From Mycteria americana (Eukaryota; Chordata; Aves; Ciconiiformes; Ciconiidae), in assembly GCF_035582795.1 (NCBI RefSeq), contig NC_134365.1, forward strand, positions 139,093,077 through 139,157,076: a stretch of DNA of 64,000 nucleotides. Direction: 5' to 3'. This document shows positions 1-11,562 of the stretch, one piece after another. The notes below the pieces were generated by a model. That model saw nothing but the letters and a program-made list of their open reading frames with translations, made no database searches and was not told the DNA's origin. The position numbers and the translations under genes are program-made. The stretch's first letter is position 1; each line of letters starts with the position of its first letter.

Positions 1-2005
1 CCACATAGACTTTTTTTTGCTCAGGTATTTGTTTTTACCACTGCTTCAGATTTCCATCAGTACAATATTTGACTGTCTCAGTCTTAGATTATTTTTTTTC
101 TTTCGGCTTCCATATGAAATGGGGAAGGCTTTGTGGTTTTTTTGTTTTCAAATCCCAGTTGCATGGGGAGAGACCAGAAGCACAGAGATTCTACGGCTCA
201 GATTCTCAAGCCCAGTGAGGTGCCTGACTCCTACATGGCAGAAATTCCTCTGTGTGTTGGAGGGTCTGAGTGTGACTTGGATGGAATCACACAGAAAGCA
301 CGTGGCTGACTGGGGAATGCGGACAATGAATTGGCCTCCTGTGTCTCTATTAAAAATGGGCTTAGTGGGCATGCACTGAACAGCTGTTTGGCAGCAAGAA
401 GTGAAGACAGTGAGCAGGAGGGTTTGGAGAGAGTGCTACATCTCAGCCTAGGGTCTTTAATGGGTCTAACCTGATCCTCTCTTTCAGCATGGCAGTACCT
501 TTCAGCATGATTTATTAGATTGCACTCAGAGGAGGCAGTTCATTGCAAGATATTCAAATTAAAAATAGAGTTGCATTTTCAGGAACTGTGGGGCAAAGGG
601 GAAGGAAAGAGTGTTCATACCAAATATTTTTAAGATGTATATATTGGTGTCATTACTCCCAGTTTCTGACTCGGTGACAATGGCATATGTGTATGAAGCG
701 GTGAATTTTTCCTGAAGTTCACTGCTCTGACTGCACTTGCTGAATGAATTTTGTTAATCTTTGCTTTAAGCATAACAGCACATCTGCTACAGTCTTCACA
801 CATCTTGCTTTTCCTTTTGACCCACAAAATATTCCCTTTATTATACCCCATTTAGTTGGGCTGTCTTAATTCTAAAGACTACAATATTAAAAAAAAAAAA
901 AGATTGGGACGTACCAAGTTTTTAAAAGAACTTTCTGGAGGCTTGAACATGGCAATAAAGCCTTAGGGACTATCTGATGTTTTGCTGGAACAAAAAGTTT
1001 ACTACAAATGTATTGTGAAAAGCAAACCCAATATAGATAGATTCCAAATATCTCTGTTGTACTTCCTTGCTTTTGTCTAAGTTTAAACCAACCCTTTGGA
1101 AACAAAATTCATCTTCAGAACAATGGCTCAGGGTATATAATCTTCATATATTACAGACTAACAGTATTAGACAGACCCTATGCAAATTAACAGAAGTTTC
1201 AGTGAACAACAGGGCATTGCTTATCATATATTTTAGTTGCTTCTACCTCTCAGCCAGAAAACATGAATGCGTATCTGGTGAAAATGTGTTTGGTAGTCAA
1301 TGACCTTTTTAGTTCAAGAAGATCCATCTGTCTTTCCTTTTACTTCATGCATCTTCACCACAGAAAGAGAGTTCAAGGAAAATGAAATTTCAGTTTTCAA
1401 AAAACTGATGCCTAAGAATGATTATGTGGCTTGTGTTGTGAAAAAGGCAAAAAAAGCAGCTGAGTATTTTGTGGCTTAATTTCAAGATTCCCATCAGTGC
1501 TATAAAGAACACAGTTGGGTTTTAATTACTGCCTTAGTACTACCAAGATGATCTAATAAAGCTGATTATTTTGGTGTTTGGTGTTACTTGTTTCTTGTTT
1601 CTTTAAAAGAAAAGCAGAAGTATCCTCCAAAATTATATTAATATATTCTTTTAATTACAAACTACTTCAATTAATTTCTTTATAAGCTCTACTATAACTA
1701 GTTCCAATTAAGTCCTAATTACTGCCCATAACATCTGGATATTGCAGTAGTGCACATGCTCTGTAAAAACATGCATTTAGATCAATCATACCCTGAAGCT
1801 TCCCATGGATGAAAACAATATTCTGCCAAAAAAGAGAAGAAAGTGGATGTCCGTGCTGATTCCACCCTAGCCAAATCATGCACTAGGTGTGATGTTAGGT
1901 GATAAAAAAAAGAGAAGAAAGAACGCTGCCACACTGGGAATCCAGCCCACAGCTTTGATCCTTGAAATACATGTTAAAAAAATTCCATATGCAATAAAAG
2001 GTGAG
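1..2005. other. Non-coding stretch, nothing recognised
   Basis: AT-leaning, CpG-poor DNA. Open frames of 60-120 codons occur, but none shows a domain, a composition bias or matching splice sites. There is a 13-base A run at 889-901. I see no RNA gene, no repeat family I can name and no promoter. It is most simply intergenic or intronic. Confidence 0.6.
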
Positions 2006-2009
2006 TAGT

Positions 2010-2105
2010 AATACTGTTCCGCAGATGGGGAAAACCGAAGCACAGAGGCTGAAATGTGTCAGAGTAATACAGTGGCAGATCCAGTAATGAAACACAGATA
2101 CCTTG
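2010..2105 (+). repeat. MIR (CORE-SINE) fragment
   Basis: The segment holds, in the right order, diverged versions of the blocks that mark the MIR core: a 'cagatggggaaa' block near 2022, then 'gcacagagg' near 2040, a degraded 'gtcagagtaatacagtggcaga' zone, and an 'aaacacaga' zone matching the 'gaacccagg' end. MIR elements spread before or around the amniote radiation, so heavy divergence in a bird is expected. The order of blocks, not any one block, supports the call. It is 5' and 3' truncated, has no coding capacity, and its boundaries are approximate. Confidence 0.6.
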
Positions 2106-3955
2106 ATCTGTCAATTTACTATGCAATTTATTCAAAAGTTTTTGGGCAGGTCCTGCTGCAGTATTTCAGGCTGATAAAGGTTATGTCAACATTAAGTCCA
2201 CACTTGCGCCCTTGTGCAAACCACAAAGGCCCAGGACACCCCTTTACTTGCTTTTGGAGCCCTCCCAGAGCCCCTGAAGCTCAGAGGGGAGCTAGCTACC
2301 TGCCTGCGGGTCGAATGGCAAATCACAGCTGAGAAGGGCCTTAAGAAACAGTTTCTAGCTGCCTCTCAGCTGTGTGCTTCCTGGCTGAGACTGGAGCCCA
2401 TCTGTGCAAGCATCCTCCTTCATTTTGGTCCTGGCAGCAGGCAGTGGTCTCTGCTTAGGAGCAGTGCCACTAGCTGTGCCTTCCAGGAACAGAGGAGGAT
2501 GGATGCAATGTGTCCTTGCGGGTGTGCGAGCCGCAGAGAGGAGATTAGCACAAAAAGGAAAGTGGGAAAATGGAGCATCCACAGTGAATGCCTAGTTTAA
2601 CAGCCATGAACTGTTCATATTTCAAATACCGGTGTCTGCGTTCATAATGCAATGTGTGTTTTCTCTTTAAGATCATTCTCGTCAAAGATGTTACTTTTAA
2701 GACCTTTTTTCCCCCCTTTTGGGTTGAAAACTTACAGTTGGCTTAAAATAAGCATGGATTCTTCTGCTTTTTAGTCAGGATGAGAAACCAGTGACATGAA
2801 CTCTTTTGTGATATGCTCCTCTTATGACCTTTCCAATTGGCCTGTAACAAGGAAGTAGTGGAAATTTTATGAGGAAGCCCATAAACTTTTCAACTTCGGT
2901 CAAGCCTGTCATTGTGTGTATTTTATTCACATCAACCTTCTTCCCACGCATCTTAGCTTCTCATTGGCCCCACAAGTCAACACGTGCTTGAAAATGTCAC
3001 CCTTGGAGAACAGTCTGATACCAAATGACTGCTGTTTCTTTTCATTTTCTCCTTAGATCTTAACATGCTTTTCTTCTGAGAGCCACCAGCAATAATAATC
3101 ACCCCCTCTGCAAGAACATGTGAGCAAACAGCTCTAGGGTGTTGCTGTTCTTTGTGTAAGTGAGAGGTGGACTGGGGAAAAACAGAGGAGGATACACTGA
3201 ACCAGAAGACTGCTAGATTGTTTTGATGAGCCCACAGCACTGTGTAGCTGAGTGATATTGTCTGTGTAATTTAAGGGTCGGTTTCACTTGCGTCCTTGTC
3301 ATACGTGGCTGCACAGAAAATTGATTCCCTGCTCCTGCTCACAGCTGCATATATGTGTATAACTTGTCTTCACCACGGGCTAGGCATACGGCGAGGGAGG
3401 AGCATGGGGAAGGCTGTCCTTCTGAATTTCCCATTTTCCCTTAGCAAGAGGAGGCTCCTGTGTTTGCTCAGCTGGGGAGAGTTGCCCCAGGCCTGCCTAG
3501 GTCTCCTAATGGAGTGGCACCAGGATGCAGTGCTCAGCCCAAGGGCTCTTCCCAGTAGGAAGGCGGTGGCAGCTCCTGCTTTCCCAGGGTGAGAAGGATG
3601 TCTTGCAGCAGGAACAGCAAAGCGAGAAGTGAATACACGGAGCCAAGATTCTGAGCTGAAGCTCAGACTCTTTTTGAGATGTCCTTATTTGCAAAGAACA
3701 GGGGTGTTTCACAGCATCTTGGTGCTCCTTGTGCAGGGTTTCTCAGTGACTCCAAAGGAAATGTCTGGAAAGGAAAACTAGCTTTTGCCGATTGCTTGGG
3801 ACGTGAAGGTCAGGCCGGATCCCCTGTCGTTTCAACATCCTCCTGCAAGGGGCAGCTTGTCTTTATTTAAAGTTATGCAAATCTTCGGGATAAAATTCAG
3901 CATAGCTGATTGCAGTGAGCGTGTACGGGTGAAGAACGCAGCCTGCTGTCCTTAC
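2106..3955. other. Non-coding flank upstream of the CpG island
   Basis: No gene is recognised. GC rises gradually towards the CpG island. A perfect octamer motif (ATGCAAAT, the POU/OCT site) lies at 3875-3882, just after a TATTTAAA-like sequence at about 3864. Together they could be promoter-proximal, but both are short and may be chance. An open frame at 2214-2600 (128 codons) has no recognisable motif. Confidence 0.45.
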
Positions 3956-3995
3956 CTGACGCCCTCCTTCTCCAGTGAGGCGAAGAGCGGCACGG
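3956..3995 (-). other. Candidate 40-nt exon at the CpG-island edge
   Basis: On the minus strand, a pyrimidine-rich run ending in ACCTCAG (acceptor AG at 3997-3996) is followed by 40 nt and then a near-consensus donor, CAG|GTAAGG (GT at 3955-3954). One frame through the 40 nt is open and reads VPLFASLEKEGV, a plausible coding composition. The adjoining minus-strand DNA (about 4030-4110) is also open and reads GDPEFLYQELLEAW. I cannot assign either peptide to a family. The donor is the strongest part of the evidence. Whether a separate intron precedes this exon, or exon 1 runs straight through from the CpG island, is unclear. Confidence 0.2.
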
Positions 3996-4089
3996 CTGAG
4001 GTATTACACAAAAAAACGGGGGGAAACAAATTGTCTTCCTTTTAGAAAAAATTCCCTGCGGGAGCTTCCACGCCTCCAGCAGCTCCTGG

Positions 4090-5030
4090 TACAGAAACTC
4101 GGGGTCACCCACACCTGTGACCGGAGCCAGACACGCCGCCGCGCCCCTCCCCGCCCTCCGGGGCCGCCCCCGCCGCCAGCGCTCCCCGCGCTCCCCCCGC
4201 TCCCCGCGGCCGGGAGTCGCCGCCCCCGCCACGGTGTGCGCCGGCCGGGGCGCGGGCGGCTGCAAAGCCCTGCTGAGATAACAGGAGGCGGGGGAAAAAA
4301 CCACCCCACACCAGAGCGCGGAAACGCCCGGGGAAGCGACCGCTCCTCCGGAGAGGGCTGGGGGCTGGGGCCGGGGCCCCCCTCCCCGCTCCGGCCCCGC
4401 CCTGCTCGGGACCAGCCGTGCGGCGCCGCCGCCGGCCAGCAGGTGGCGCCCAAGGGCGCGGCGGCGGCGCGGGCTCCAGCCCCGCCCAGCGCCGGGGGCG
4501 GTGGCGCCGGCGCCGCGGGGCCGCCCCGGGGGCCGGGTCCGGGCTGGGGCGGGCCCCGGTGGGGCGGTTACCGCCCCCCCGTGTGTCGCGTCCCCCCGAG
4601 CCGCGCACGGAGGAGGGTGACGGGAGGGTGGGCAGGGCGCGCCCGGGAGCCTTTGACAAAGGGAACCCGCCCCTGCGCCCGGGGAAGGAGGCGAGAGCCC
4701 GGGGGAGGGAGGAGCGCGGGGTGTTCTGGACGCGAGGGGTGCTCGCCTGCGGGCAGGCGCCGTCGGTGCGAGCTGCGTAGCTCCGTCATTGCGGCGTCAG
4801 GGACTTGGAGGGCGAGAAAGGAGACGGTGCCTGCGGGGTACCGGGGAAGGGGGACCGGCCGTCTCCTCCCCCCGCAGCAGCTGTACCGCGTCCGGCGGCA
4901 TTCTGGGAGGAGTGCTACCCGGCGAAATTAGCATGCATAAACACCCTGCAGGGAAGTGCATAAACGGCTGTGTGTGCCCACGCGTGTGCAGACGTACGTG
5001 TCCGTGCAGGGCGGTAAGCAGAGCTTGCCA
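4090..5030. promoter_or_regulatory. CpG island, probable TATA-less promoter
   Basis: CpG dinucleotides and G+C are extremely dense here and scarce in almost all the rest of the window. Sp1/KLF-type GC boxes are visible (for example GGGGCGGG at 4546-4553 and GGGGCGG at 4561-4567), with two CRE half-sites on the minus strand (CGTCA at 4784-4788 and 4795-4799) and a GCATTCTGGG sequence at 4898-4907 that matches half of the ZNF143 motif. I see no TATA box at a convincing place. Long open frames across the island (up to 318 codons) reflect lack of AT-rich stop codons and are proline/arginine/glycine low complexity, so they are not listed as genes. Donor-like sites on either side (minus 3955, plus 5014) allow transcription either way. 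The gene it serves is not identifiable here. Confidence 0.85.
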
Positions 5031-5420
5031 TTGAAGAAAAATCACATCCGTGCAATAAAAAGAACGTTAAGCCGTTCTTCTGCAGTGAATGGCCTCCCTT
5101 TTATTTACCGGCAATACGTAGAATCCAGCAGACACCCCCCAGAGCCCCGGCTCTTGTCGCCGAGGAGGGGTGCGCCCACTCGGGTACCCCCGAAGGGTGC
5201 TCTTCACTCCAGCGAGCGACAGCGTCCAGCGGTTCACTCCGTCGTGGAACCGGCACCTCGGGAGCTGCCACGGCGAGGAGGGCTCGGCAGCCATCGCTGC
5301 CTGCCGTCCCACGGCCTCTCAGCGTGGTCTTTGTCAGCGAGCCAAAACCCAGAAAGCCACAAGCTTTGCAGGCCGCCTTCTTTCCCCGAGTATGAGAATT
5401 TCAGCGTGTCTCAGTACGAA
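5031..5420. promoter_or_regulatory. CpG-rich shoulder of the island
   Basis: CpG density falls but stays clearly above background to about 5420, notably in 5155-5340. An open frame crosses it on the plus strand (4956-5453, 165 codons), but the sequence is basic and serine/proline-rich with no motif I know, and it starts in the GC-rich island. This could be 5' UTR or first-intron sequence of a plus-strand transcript, or the upstream flank of a minus-strand one. Confidence 0.4.
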
Positions 5421-8400
5421 GCGTGCCAAGGAAAGGCACAATTTTTAATGTGAATTCCTTCAAACTTTTGTTTACATCTTTGGCCAAAGCCCCTGAAAGC
5501 AAATAGTTCACATGTTTTGTGAGGTGGCAGATTTTTTCTTTTAGCTGCTGACTCTTTTATCACTCTGCCCTTGAATAGCATTTGTTAAATATTAGCACAC
5601 ACTGTAATATTTTTCCCATTACCTAAGCCCAACAGCTCAATAGCTGGGTTAATCCCCCAAACTTCTAAATATCTGAAACAGAGAAATTGTAGAGCTAGAA
5701 CCAAACTGTGTAAGTTGGTCTTATTTCCTCTTCATTTGCCTAATGCAGCAGAGAAAATCAGAGAGCTTGCAGCAGTTGGGAGCAACCAAAGAATGCATTG
5801 CCCTTCTTTACTAAGGCTCACTTGTGTACAGCTTTTTGATCTCATATGGTACAGATTAAAAAACTACTCAGGTACTGCGGAGGGCTACAATTATTGCTTA
5901 GTCCATGAGGTATAACCCAAGAATAGGGAGAAACTTTTTTTTTCAACAATTCTATGTATGTAAAATGCATAAGCTGTTCTCTGATCCGTGTTTCTTGTGA
6001 GTGTGGCAAAATGGTACTTAAAGATACAAATGACTGCAGCAGGCCAGCAAACATTTTTTTCCTCTAGTTTGCGGAAGGAGCCTTGTGTACTTTGTCTTTC
6101 TTTGTCTCCTTTTTCTTGGCATCTAGGATGCTCCCATTTCAATGGCATCTCACTAAACGTCTGATGAAGATTATCCTATTATTTGTCTTTAAGGTGTACA
6201 GCCGTTAAGGAACTAAGGGCTCAGATCCACTACCAGGCTGAAGAATGGTGATCCTCTTAGGCCCCTGTTTTGAGGCCTGGGATTTATCAATATGAATTAG
6301 GCATCTAAGTTGCACGTACGGGTAACAGGGGAGGTGCTTGGAGATGGCAGGCAGACCTGTGCATTAAATGGGAAGGTACCTGAAAGTTAGCTGATAGACA
6401 CTATGAAGTGTAGGCACCTACCACCAGCTGACATACCCTGCAGGATGCTCAGTCCAAAACAGGACTCAGCAGGGGCTTTAAGTCATCCCCCTGGATGCAG
6501 GTGATAAAATCATGCACTTATTTTCAAAGTAACCAGAGGTAATGGTGTTTTTATACAGCATCTCCCTACTTGCCTGGGAGAACTAGCCAGGAAAATGGGA
6601 GAGCTGGGGCCCGAGGGGGAATGCCCACGCTGCCGCTGGGAGGCTGGGAGCACCGCTGAGGCTGTCCCACTGTGGAAAGGGGACAGCGTGGGAACAGGCT
6701 TTGTAGTTCAGGCTCTGCAATCCACTGGTGAAAACACTTAGCAAGGGATGGGGATGGGCAGCGCAGTTTCAGCCCCAAGTGTCTATGTGCATCTGTCATT
6801 TCATGCCTTATTCAATGCACAGTGGTTACTAAATCTGGGACCAGAATTAAAATCTCTTGCTCCAGCTTGTCCTTAATTTTCCCAGTCTTTTTTTTTTTTT
6901 TTATTACTTTGAATGAAACAGAATTGCAGCTATGGTGCTTTCTGCTTAAAATGCTGTTGGTGTGTGCTGGTGTTCACTGAGCATGCCTGTCAGCTTGGGT
7001 TCCCCCGGGGAACGTAAGCAGCAGGAGCCTCGTTTGTAAATCTCCGAAGGGTGGTAGGCGCTGAGAAGCACAGCTTAGCCAACACGGTTGTTTATCTGGA
7101 TATGCACAGTGCTAGAATATTAGGCTGGCAAGTATAAAAATAAAATGGTTTCTACAGTGGTTGTGATTTTTTGGGTGTTGGTATATAAATTCCATCTAAA
7201 TTTTACAGTAGTCTGTTCAGCTCACAAAGCTTCAGAAATGTTCAGAGCCAGTTTTCATACAAGGCAATCCTTGCACTTTTATTTTCTTACCAGCATTTGT
7301 ATTTCCTTTTCTTTGTTCCCTTATGCAGTTTCTCATGTGGGTGTGAGAACTATGTGATATGTTCCACCTGCCATATGGAGCAAAAATCTTGAATTTATCT
7401 GTCTTCTGTATTAAATCTCAGCTGAAAAAAAAACATTTGCTGCCTTGTCTGACTTCCTCAGAGATAGTGCAGCTTCTCTAATCAGTTTTCTAAACAACAT
7501 CGCTTTTGTAATGGGGGCATACAATCTGCCTCAGAGATAACAGGCAAAAAGAGTCTGTAGGAATCTCATTCATGTGCCTGGCTGCTCTGATTGCACCTGG
7601 ATGCGATGAGAAGGGCGCTCAGTCGCGCCGGTATGAGAGCTGCACCCTGTCCCTCAACCGGCCCTGAAGGGAGCATTGCACCAAGAAAAGCAGCAGGATG
7701 CTCTGCTTTGACACCAAGCGGGTGCTGAGTCCAGAGCAGACAATGATGCAAAGAAGCGGTGACCTTGTAGCTGCCTCATTCGGGGTCCGGTTCCAAGACA
7801 TCTGTTAATTTAACATTGGCTGTGAGAACTGTCGGAGCAAATGGCTTGGAAACGAGGTGCCATAGTGGGAAAAACCCTGATGCTATATAACACTGCTGGT
7901 TCAGAAAAATATTCTTAAAACCCATACACCCCCCTCCCTTCGCAGCTACAACATGCTCTGTCATTGTCAGTGTCTCTCATGCACGGGGTGATGAATCGCC
8001 ATTTTAGGCAGGCGGTTTATGGCTCATAAATACTTGGGTGTGTCAGACTGTAATGGATCCCTTAGGAATGACAGTACTGTTTGGACAGTGGCTGAACACA
8101 TCCCTCTGAATTCCCATCTCTTCAGCATAGAAAATGGATTTTAATGGTCACAAACAGATGGTGTTCATGAAAGGCAGAAAAAAAAATCAGATTATAGCTC
8201 ATGTCAGACAGGGTGGAGAAAATAATCTGCTATATTTAAAGCTTTATTTTATTAGCAACAGGAATATAGCTTCAAGCAGTTCTGGTACAATAAATAAATC
8301 TTAGCTATTATTACAAGCAATAAGTGGATCTCAAAAGACAAAGCAGTTCAGGTCAAACTAGGTAAGAGGAATCTGAACTCCAAGAGTGGGGTTGTATTTT

Positions 8401-9966
8401 AGCTTGCTTTTTTTTTGTTAGTTTTGTTCAACTCAGCGGGGTTTGATTGCCCCAATTCAGCTGTCAGGCGGCAGAAAGAGTTAAACCAAAGTGTCCCGCA
8501 TCCCAGGAGAATGTCATTAACAGTACCTCAACTTTTTGAGCATTATCTAGGTCCCTTAGAAATCTAGTTCTTCGCATTTATTAGAAAGACCAGGAAAAAA
8601 AATACTCAGTCTTGGATCACCCTGAAATAATTATTTTAAACAGGATACTGCACTGAAAAATCACTGATCCTAGCAACTTTGGCTCAGATACTTGTTCAAG
8701 CCCCTAGAGAGCACATAAACACCCATTAATGCATACTTCATGTGTAATATAGTGATAAATACAAGGCCTATTATTGACTGAGGCTCAGACACAGGAGACT
8801 TAAATTTCACTGTAGACACTTCACTCTGTGAGTGTAATCTATAGAAAAATCCATATAATGCCTTAGATGTTTGTTTCCATTATTATCTCCAATCTCTATC
8901 AGCAAATGTACCCAGAGTCCTGGGAGTCGGGACTAGAGCCCATAACACTCAGTTCTTTGCGGGTTATGGCGGGAGGTTTGCTGATGATGTATGCTCCTTC
9001 TGATCCTTTGAATCGTACATTCCTGCCTTCATGCGTGCCCAGTTTCAAAAGGGTTAAATATTGCCTTTGTTCTTTCACTTTACCCAACAGAGTGCATAAG
9101 GTGGTGGCTAAGGTATGCCTGCTGAAGTACCAGGTGCTCCTCTGAATGCCATTTGCCTTGATGGCACATGGGGAGCTTAAAGGTGAGTGGCAGCAGCTTT
9201 TCCTTGAGCCATGTTTTAAAAAGTAAAGATATGCATATAGAGAGCAATAACAGGTATCCAAGCATATTTGTAGACTTTGTGTGAGGAATCTTTCTTCTGC
9301 ACTGGCATCTCTCACCGGGCAGCAGAAAAATTCACATCCTTCTTTTCACTCTTTGCTTTTCGCTGCTGAGTGTCGTATATTATGAAACTAAATTCCTAAG
9401 TGCTTAACACTGTAGGGATTTTAGACTATGACATCCATTCCTAAGATCTAGTGCCTAAAACCTTTTATAGTTCCACCCTACTGTGTGTCTCTGGAGTCAA
9501 AAGGGAGGTAAAATATTTTTGCCTACTCTGACATCAGACAAAGCTTCCCGTGAACAGCTTGCAGGGCTTGAAGTCAGCGGAAAGCTGCGATGGGATCTTG
9601 GCTTACCAGATTAGCAGGAGTGGGTTTGCTACCCTGGTGTATTGCTGCAGTGCCCTGTGATGCCTGGCTGCTGTGTGGAAAGGTCCAGTGCTGTCCTGTT
9701 AGGCTCGACTGAGCAGTGATTAGGTTTTCATTCCTGAATGTGTCATCTATGAGAATTGCAGGCCATTTCCTTGATATAAGGGGGAAAACCAGAGGAAGGG
9801 TGTGATTAAACTGCTGAAGTGATTGATTTAGCCAGTTGCTGTGGTCCTGGCCAGTGGCCAGCAACAGTGGGAAGCTGCAGTGGGCAGCCTGGAAGTACAG
9901 GAAGCACAAGGACATGGAGGAAGCAGATAACGGGCAAATAAATCTCATGGCATATGTGAAAATGCA
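5421..9966. other. Non-coding stretch with one conserved-looking block
   Basis: No gene is recognised. There is a 15-base T run at 6888-6902. About 6190-6440 has phrases such as 'aggcatctaag' and 'taggcacctac' that resemble very old sauropsid repeats, but they are too decayed to name. The block 7975-8260 has the dense, mixed-motif texture of a conserved non-coding element and is reported separately. Open frames at 8899-9315 (minus) and 9574-9948 (minus) show no motifs. Confidence 0.5.
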
Positions 9967-11000
9967 AGAATCATGGAATCATAGAATCATTTCGTTTGGA
10001 AAGGACCTTTAAGATCATCAAGTCCGACTGTTAACCTGGCACTGCCAAGTCCACCATTAAACCACGGCCCTAAGTGCCACATCTACACGTCTTTTAAATA
10101 CCTTCAGGAATGGTGACTCAACCACTTCCCTGGGCAGCCTGTTCCAATGCTTGATAACCCTTTCCGTGAAGAAATTTTTCCTGATATCCAGTCTAAACCT
10201 CCCCTGGCACAACTTGAGGCCATTTCCTCTCATCCTATCACTTGTTACCTGGGAGAAGAGACCGACCCCCACCTGGCTACAACCTCCTTTCAGGTAGCTG
10301 TAGAGAGCGATAAGGTCTCCCCTCAGCCTCCTTTTCTCCAGGCTAAACAACCCCAGCTCCCTCAGCCGCTCCTCAGAAGACTTCTGCTCCAGACCCTTCA
10401 CCAGCTTTGTTGCCCTTCTCTGGACACGCTCCAGCACCTCCACGTCTTTCTTGTAGTGAGGGGCCCAAAACTGAACACAGCATTCGAGGTGCGGCCTCAC
10501 CAGTGCCGAGTACAGGGGCACGATCACTTCCCTAGTCCTGCTGGCCACACTATTTTTGATACAAGCCAGGATGCTATTGGCCTTCTTGGCCACCTGGGCA
10601 CACTGCTGGCTCATATTCAGCCGGCTGTCAACCAACACCCCCAGGTCCTTTTCCACCAGGAAGCTTTCCAGCCACCCTTCCCCAAGCCTGTAGCGTTGCA
10701 CGGGGTTGCTGTGACCCAAGTGCAGGAACCAGCACTTGGCCTTGTTGAACCTCATACAATTGGCCTCAGCCCATCAATCCAGCCTGGCCAGATCCCTCTG
10801 CAGAGCCTTCCTACCCTCAAGCAGATGAGCTCCCACACAACTTGGTGTCATCTGCAAACTTACTGAGGGTGGTGCACTCAATCCCCTCGTCCAGATCATT
10901 GATAAAGATATTAAACAGAACCAGCCCCAGTACTGAGCCCTGGGGAACATCACTTGTGACCAGCCGCCAAGTGGATTTAACTCCATTCACCACAGAAATA
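9967..11000 (-). mobile_element. CR1 LINE, 5'-truncated, minus strand
   Basis: CR1 is the dominant non-LTR retrotransposon of birds. The low-coordinate end (about 9971-9990) carries the short 3'-terminal repeat of CR1, seen here as CATGGAAT and CATAGAAT, next to a conserved 3' UTR block (about 9990-10030). Reading on the minus strand, the element covers the 3' half of the reverse transcriptase gene and the short 3' UTR, and it breaks off near 11000. It has no poly-A tail, as is normal for CR1. The sequence is well preserved over 700 bp, so it is clearly younger than the other LINE remnants in the window. Boundaries are good to about 10 bp at the 3' end and 15 bp at the 5' end. Confidence 0.95.
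10057..10990 (-). pseudogene. CR1 ORF2 remnant (reverse transcriptase 3' half)
   Basis: The intact part is a 232-codon frame (10755 down to a TAA at 10057-10059). It includes features typical of the CR1 ORF2 C-terminus, such as [39 protein letters not shown] and [13 protein letters not shown]. Upstream, the same frame is cut by an in-frame TGA (10774-10776) where the family normally has a sense codon. Further upstream, the catalytic FADD box of the reverse transcriptase is visible at 10858-10847, but in a different frame, so a frameshift lies at about 10820-10845. The endonuclease domain and first part of the reverse transcriptase are missing, so the copy is dead. A 239-codon plus-strand frame (10147-10866) is only its antisense shadow. 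Confidence 0.93.
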
Positions 11001-11562
11001 AGAAACTAATGTTCTGAAGACACAGTGTTCTTTGCCATAATCTGTTATATGAATGCTCTTGTAGGGTGGATAATGGCACAAAGGGGAAAATTAACTTTCA
11101 GAGTCAAAACAAAAAGTGCGAAATATTTTTTGTGAAATGATGAAGGGATCTTTATGCTCTCTAAGAGAGCACAAAGATTTAACCTCCAACTGCCTTTGCA
11201 GGGAGGGGTAAGGAGCAACTGGGACCACAGCTCTGTCGAGTTTGTACCAGAGAGTCTTAATTTCTTTACAGGGCTTTTTGTGAGACTTGCAATAGACAAA
11301 GACCCAATATTCGTCTCTCTGGCTCTGAACCAGGCGTGTTATAGTTGATTCTCCATCTTACTAACCTCCTCTGAGCTCCACTGGGAGCCAGTTACTGACA
11401 TTTGCACTGTGCATGGAATGCGAGTATCAGTGTGTTAAATCAGCGCTAGCATACAGTGTTGCCAGCTCCTGTTTTTTATGAAGAAATAATCACAATGTCT
11501 GAATTATTCCTTGAAGGCTGTGCTTCTGGATCCGTGCAAGTATGAGTATCTCAAAATTCCTT
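11001..11562. other. Short non-coding spacer between CR1 and microsatellite
   Basis: No gene, repeat or regulatory element is recognised. The small open frames on both strands show no motif. Confidence 0.5.

Noticed and set aside
3975-4931. 318-codon open frame over the CpG island, plus several minus-strand frames there
   Set aside because: Stop codons are AT-rich, so GC-rich islands give long frames by chance. The products are proline/arginine/glycine low complexity with no domain.
4956-5453. 165-codon plus-strand frame in the CpG shoulder
   Set aside because: Basic, serine/proline-rich translation without motifs, beginning inside the GC-rich island; not enough to call a gene.
6190-6440. 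Possible old sauropsid interspersed repeat
   Set aside because: Phrases such as taggcacctac are suggestive, but I could not line up enough ordered blocks to name it.
8760-8960. Possible third MIR ('gactgaggctcagaca')
   Set aside because: Only one core block is present; the other blocks are missing in order.
10147-10866. 239-codon plus-strand frame
   Set aside because: It is the antisense of the CR1 reverse transcriptase remnant, whose minus-strand reading has real family motifs.
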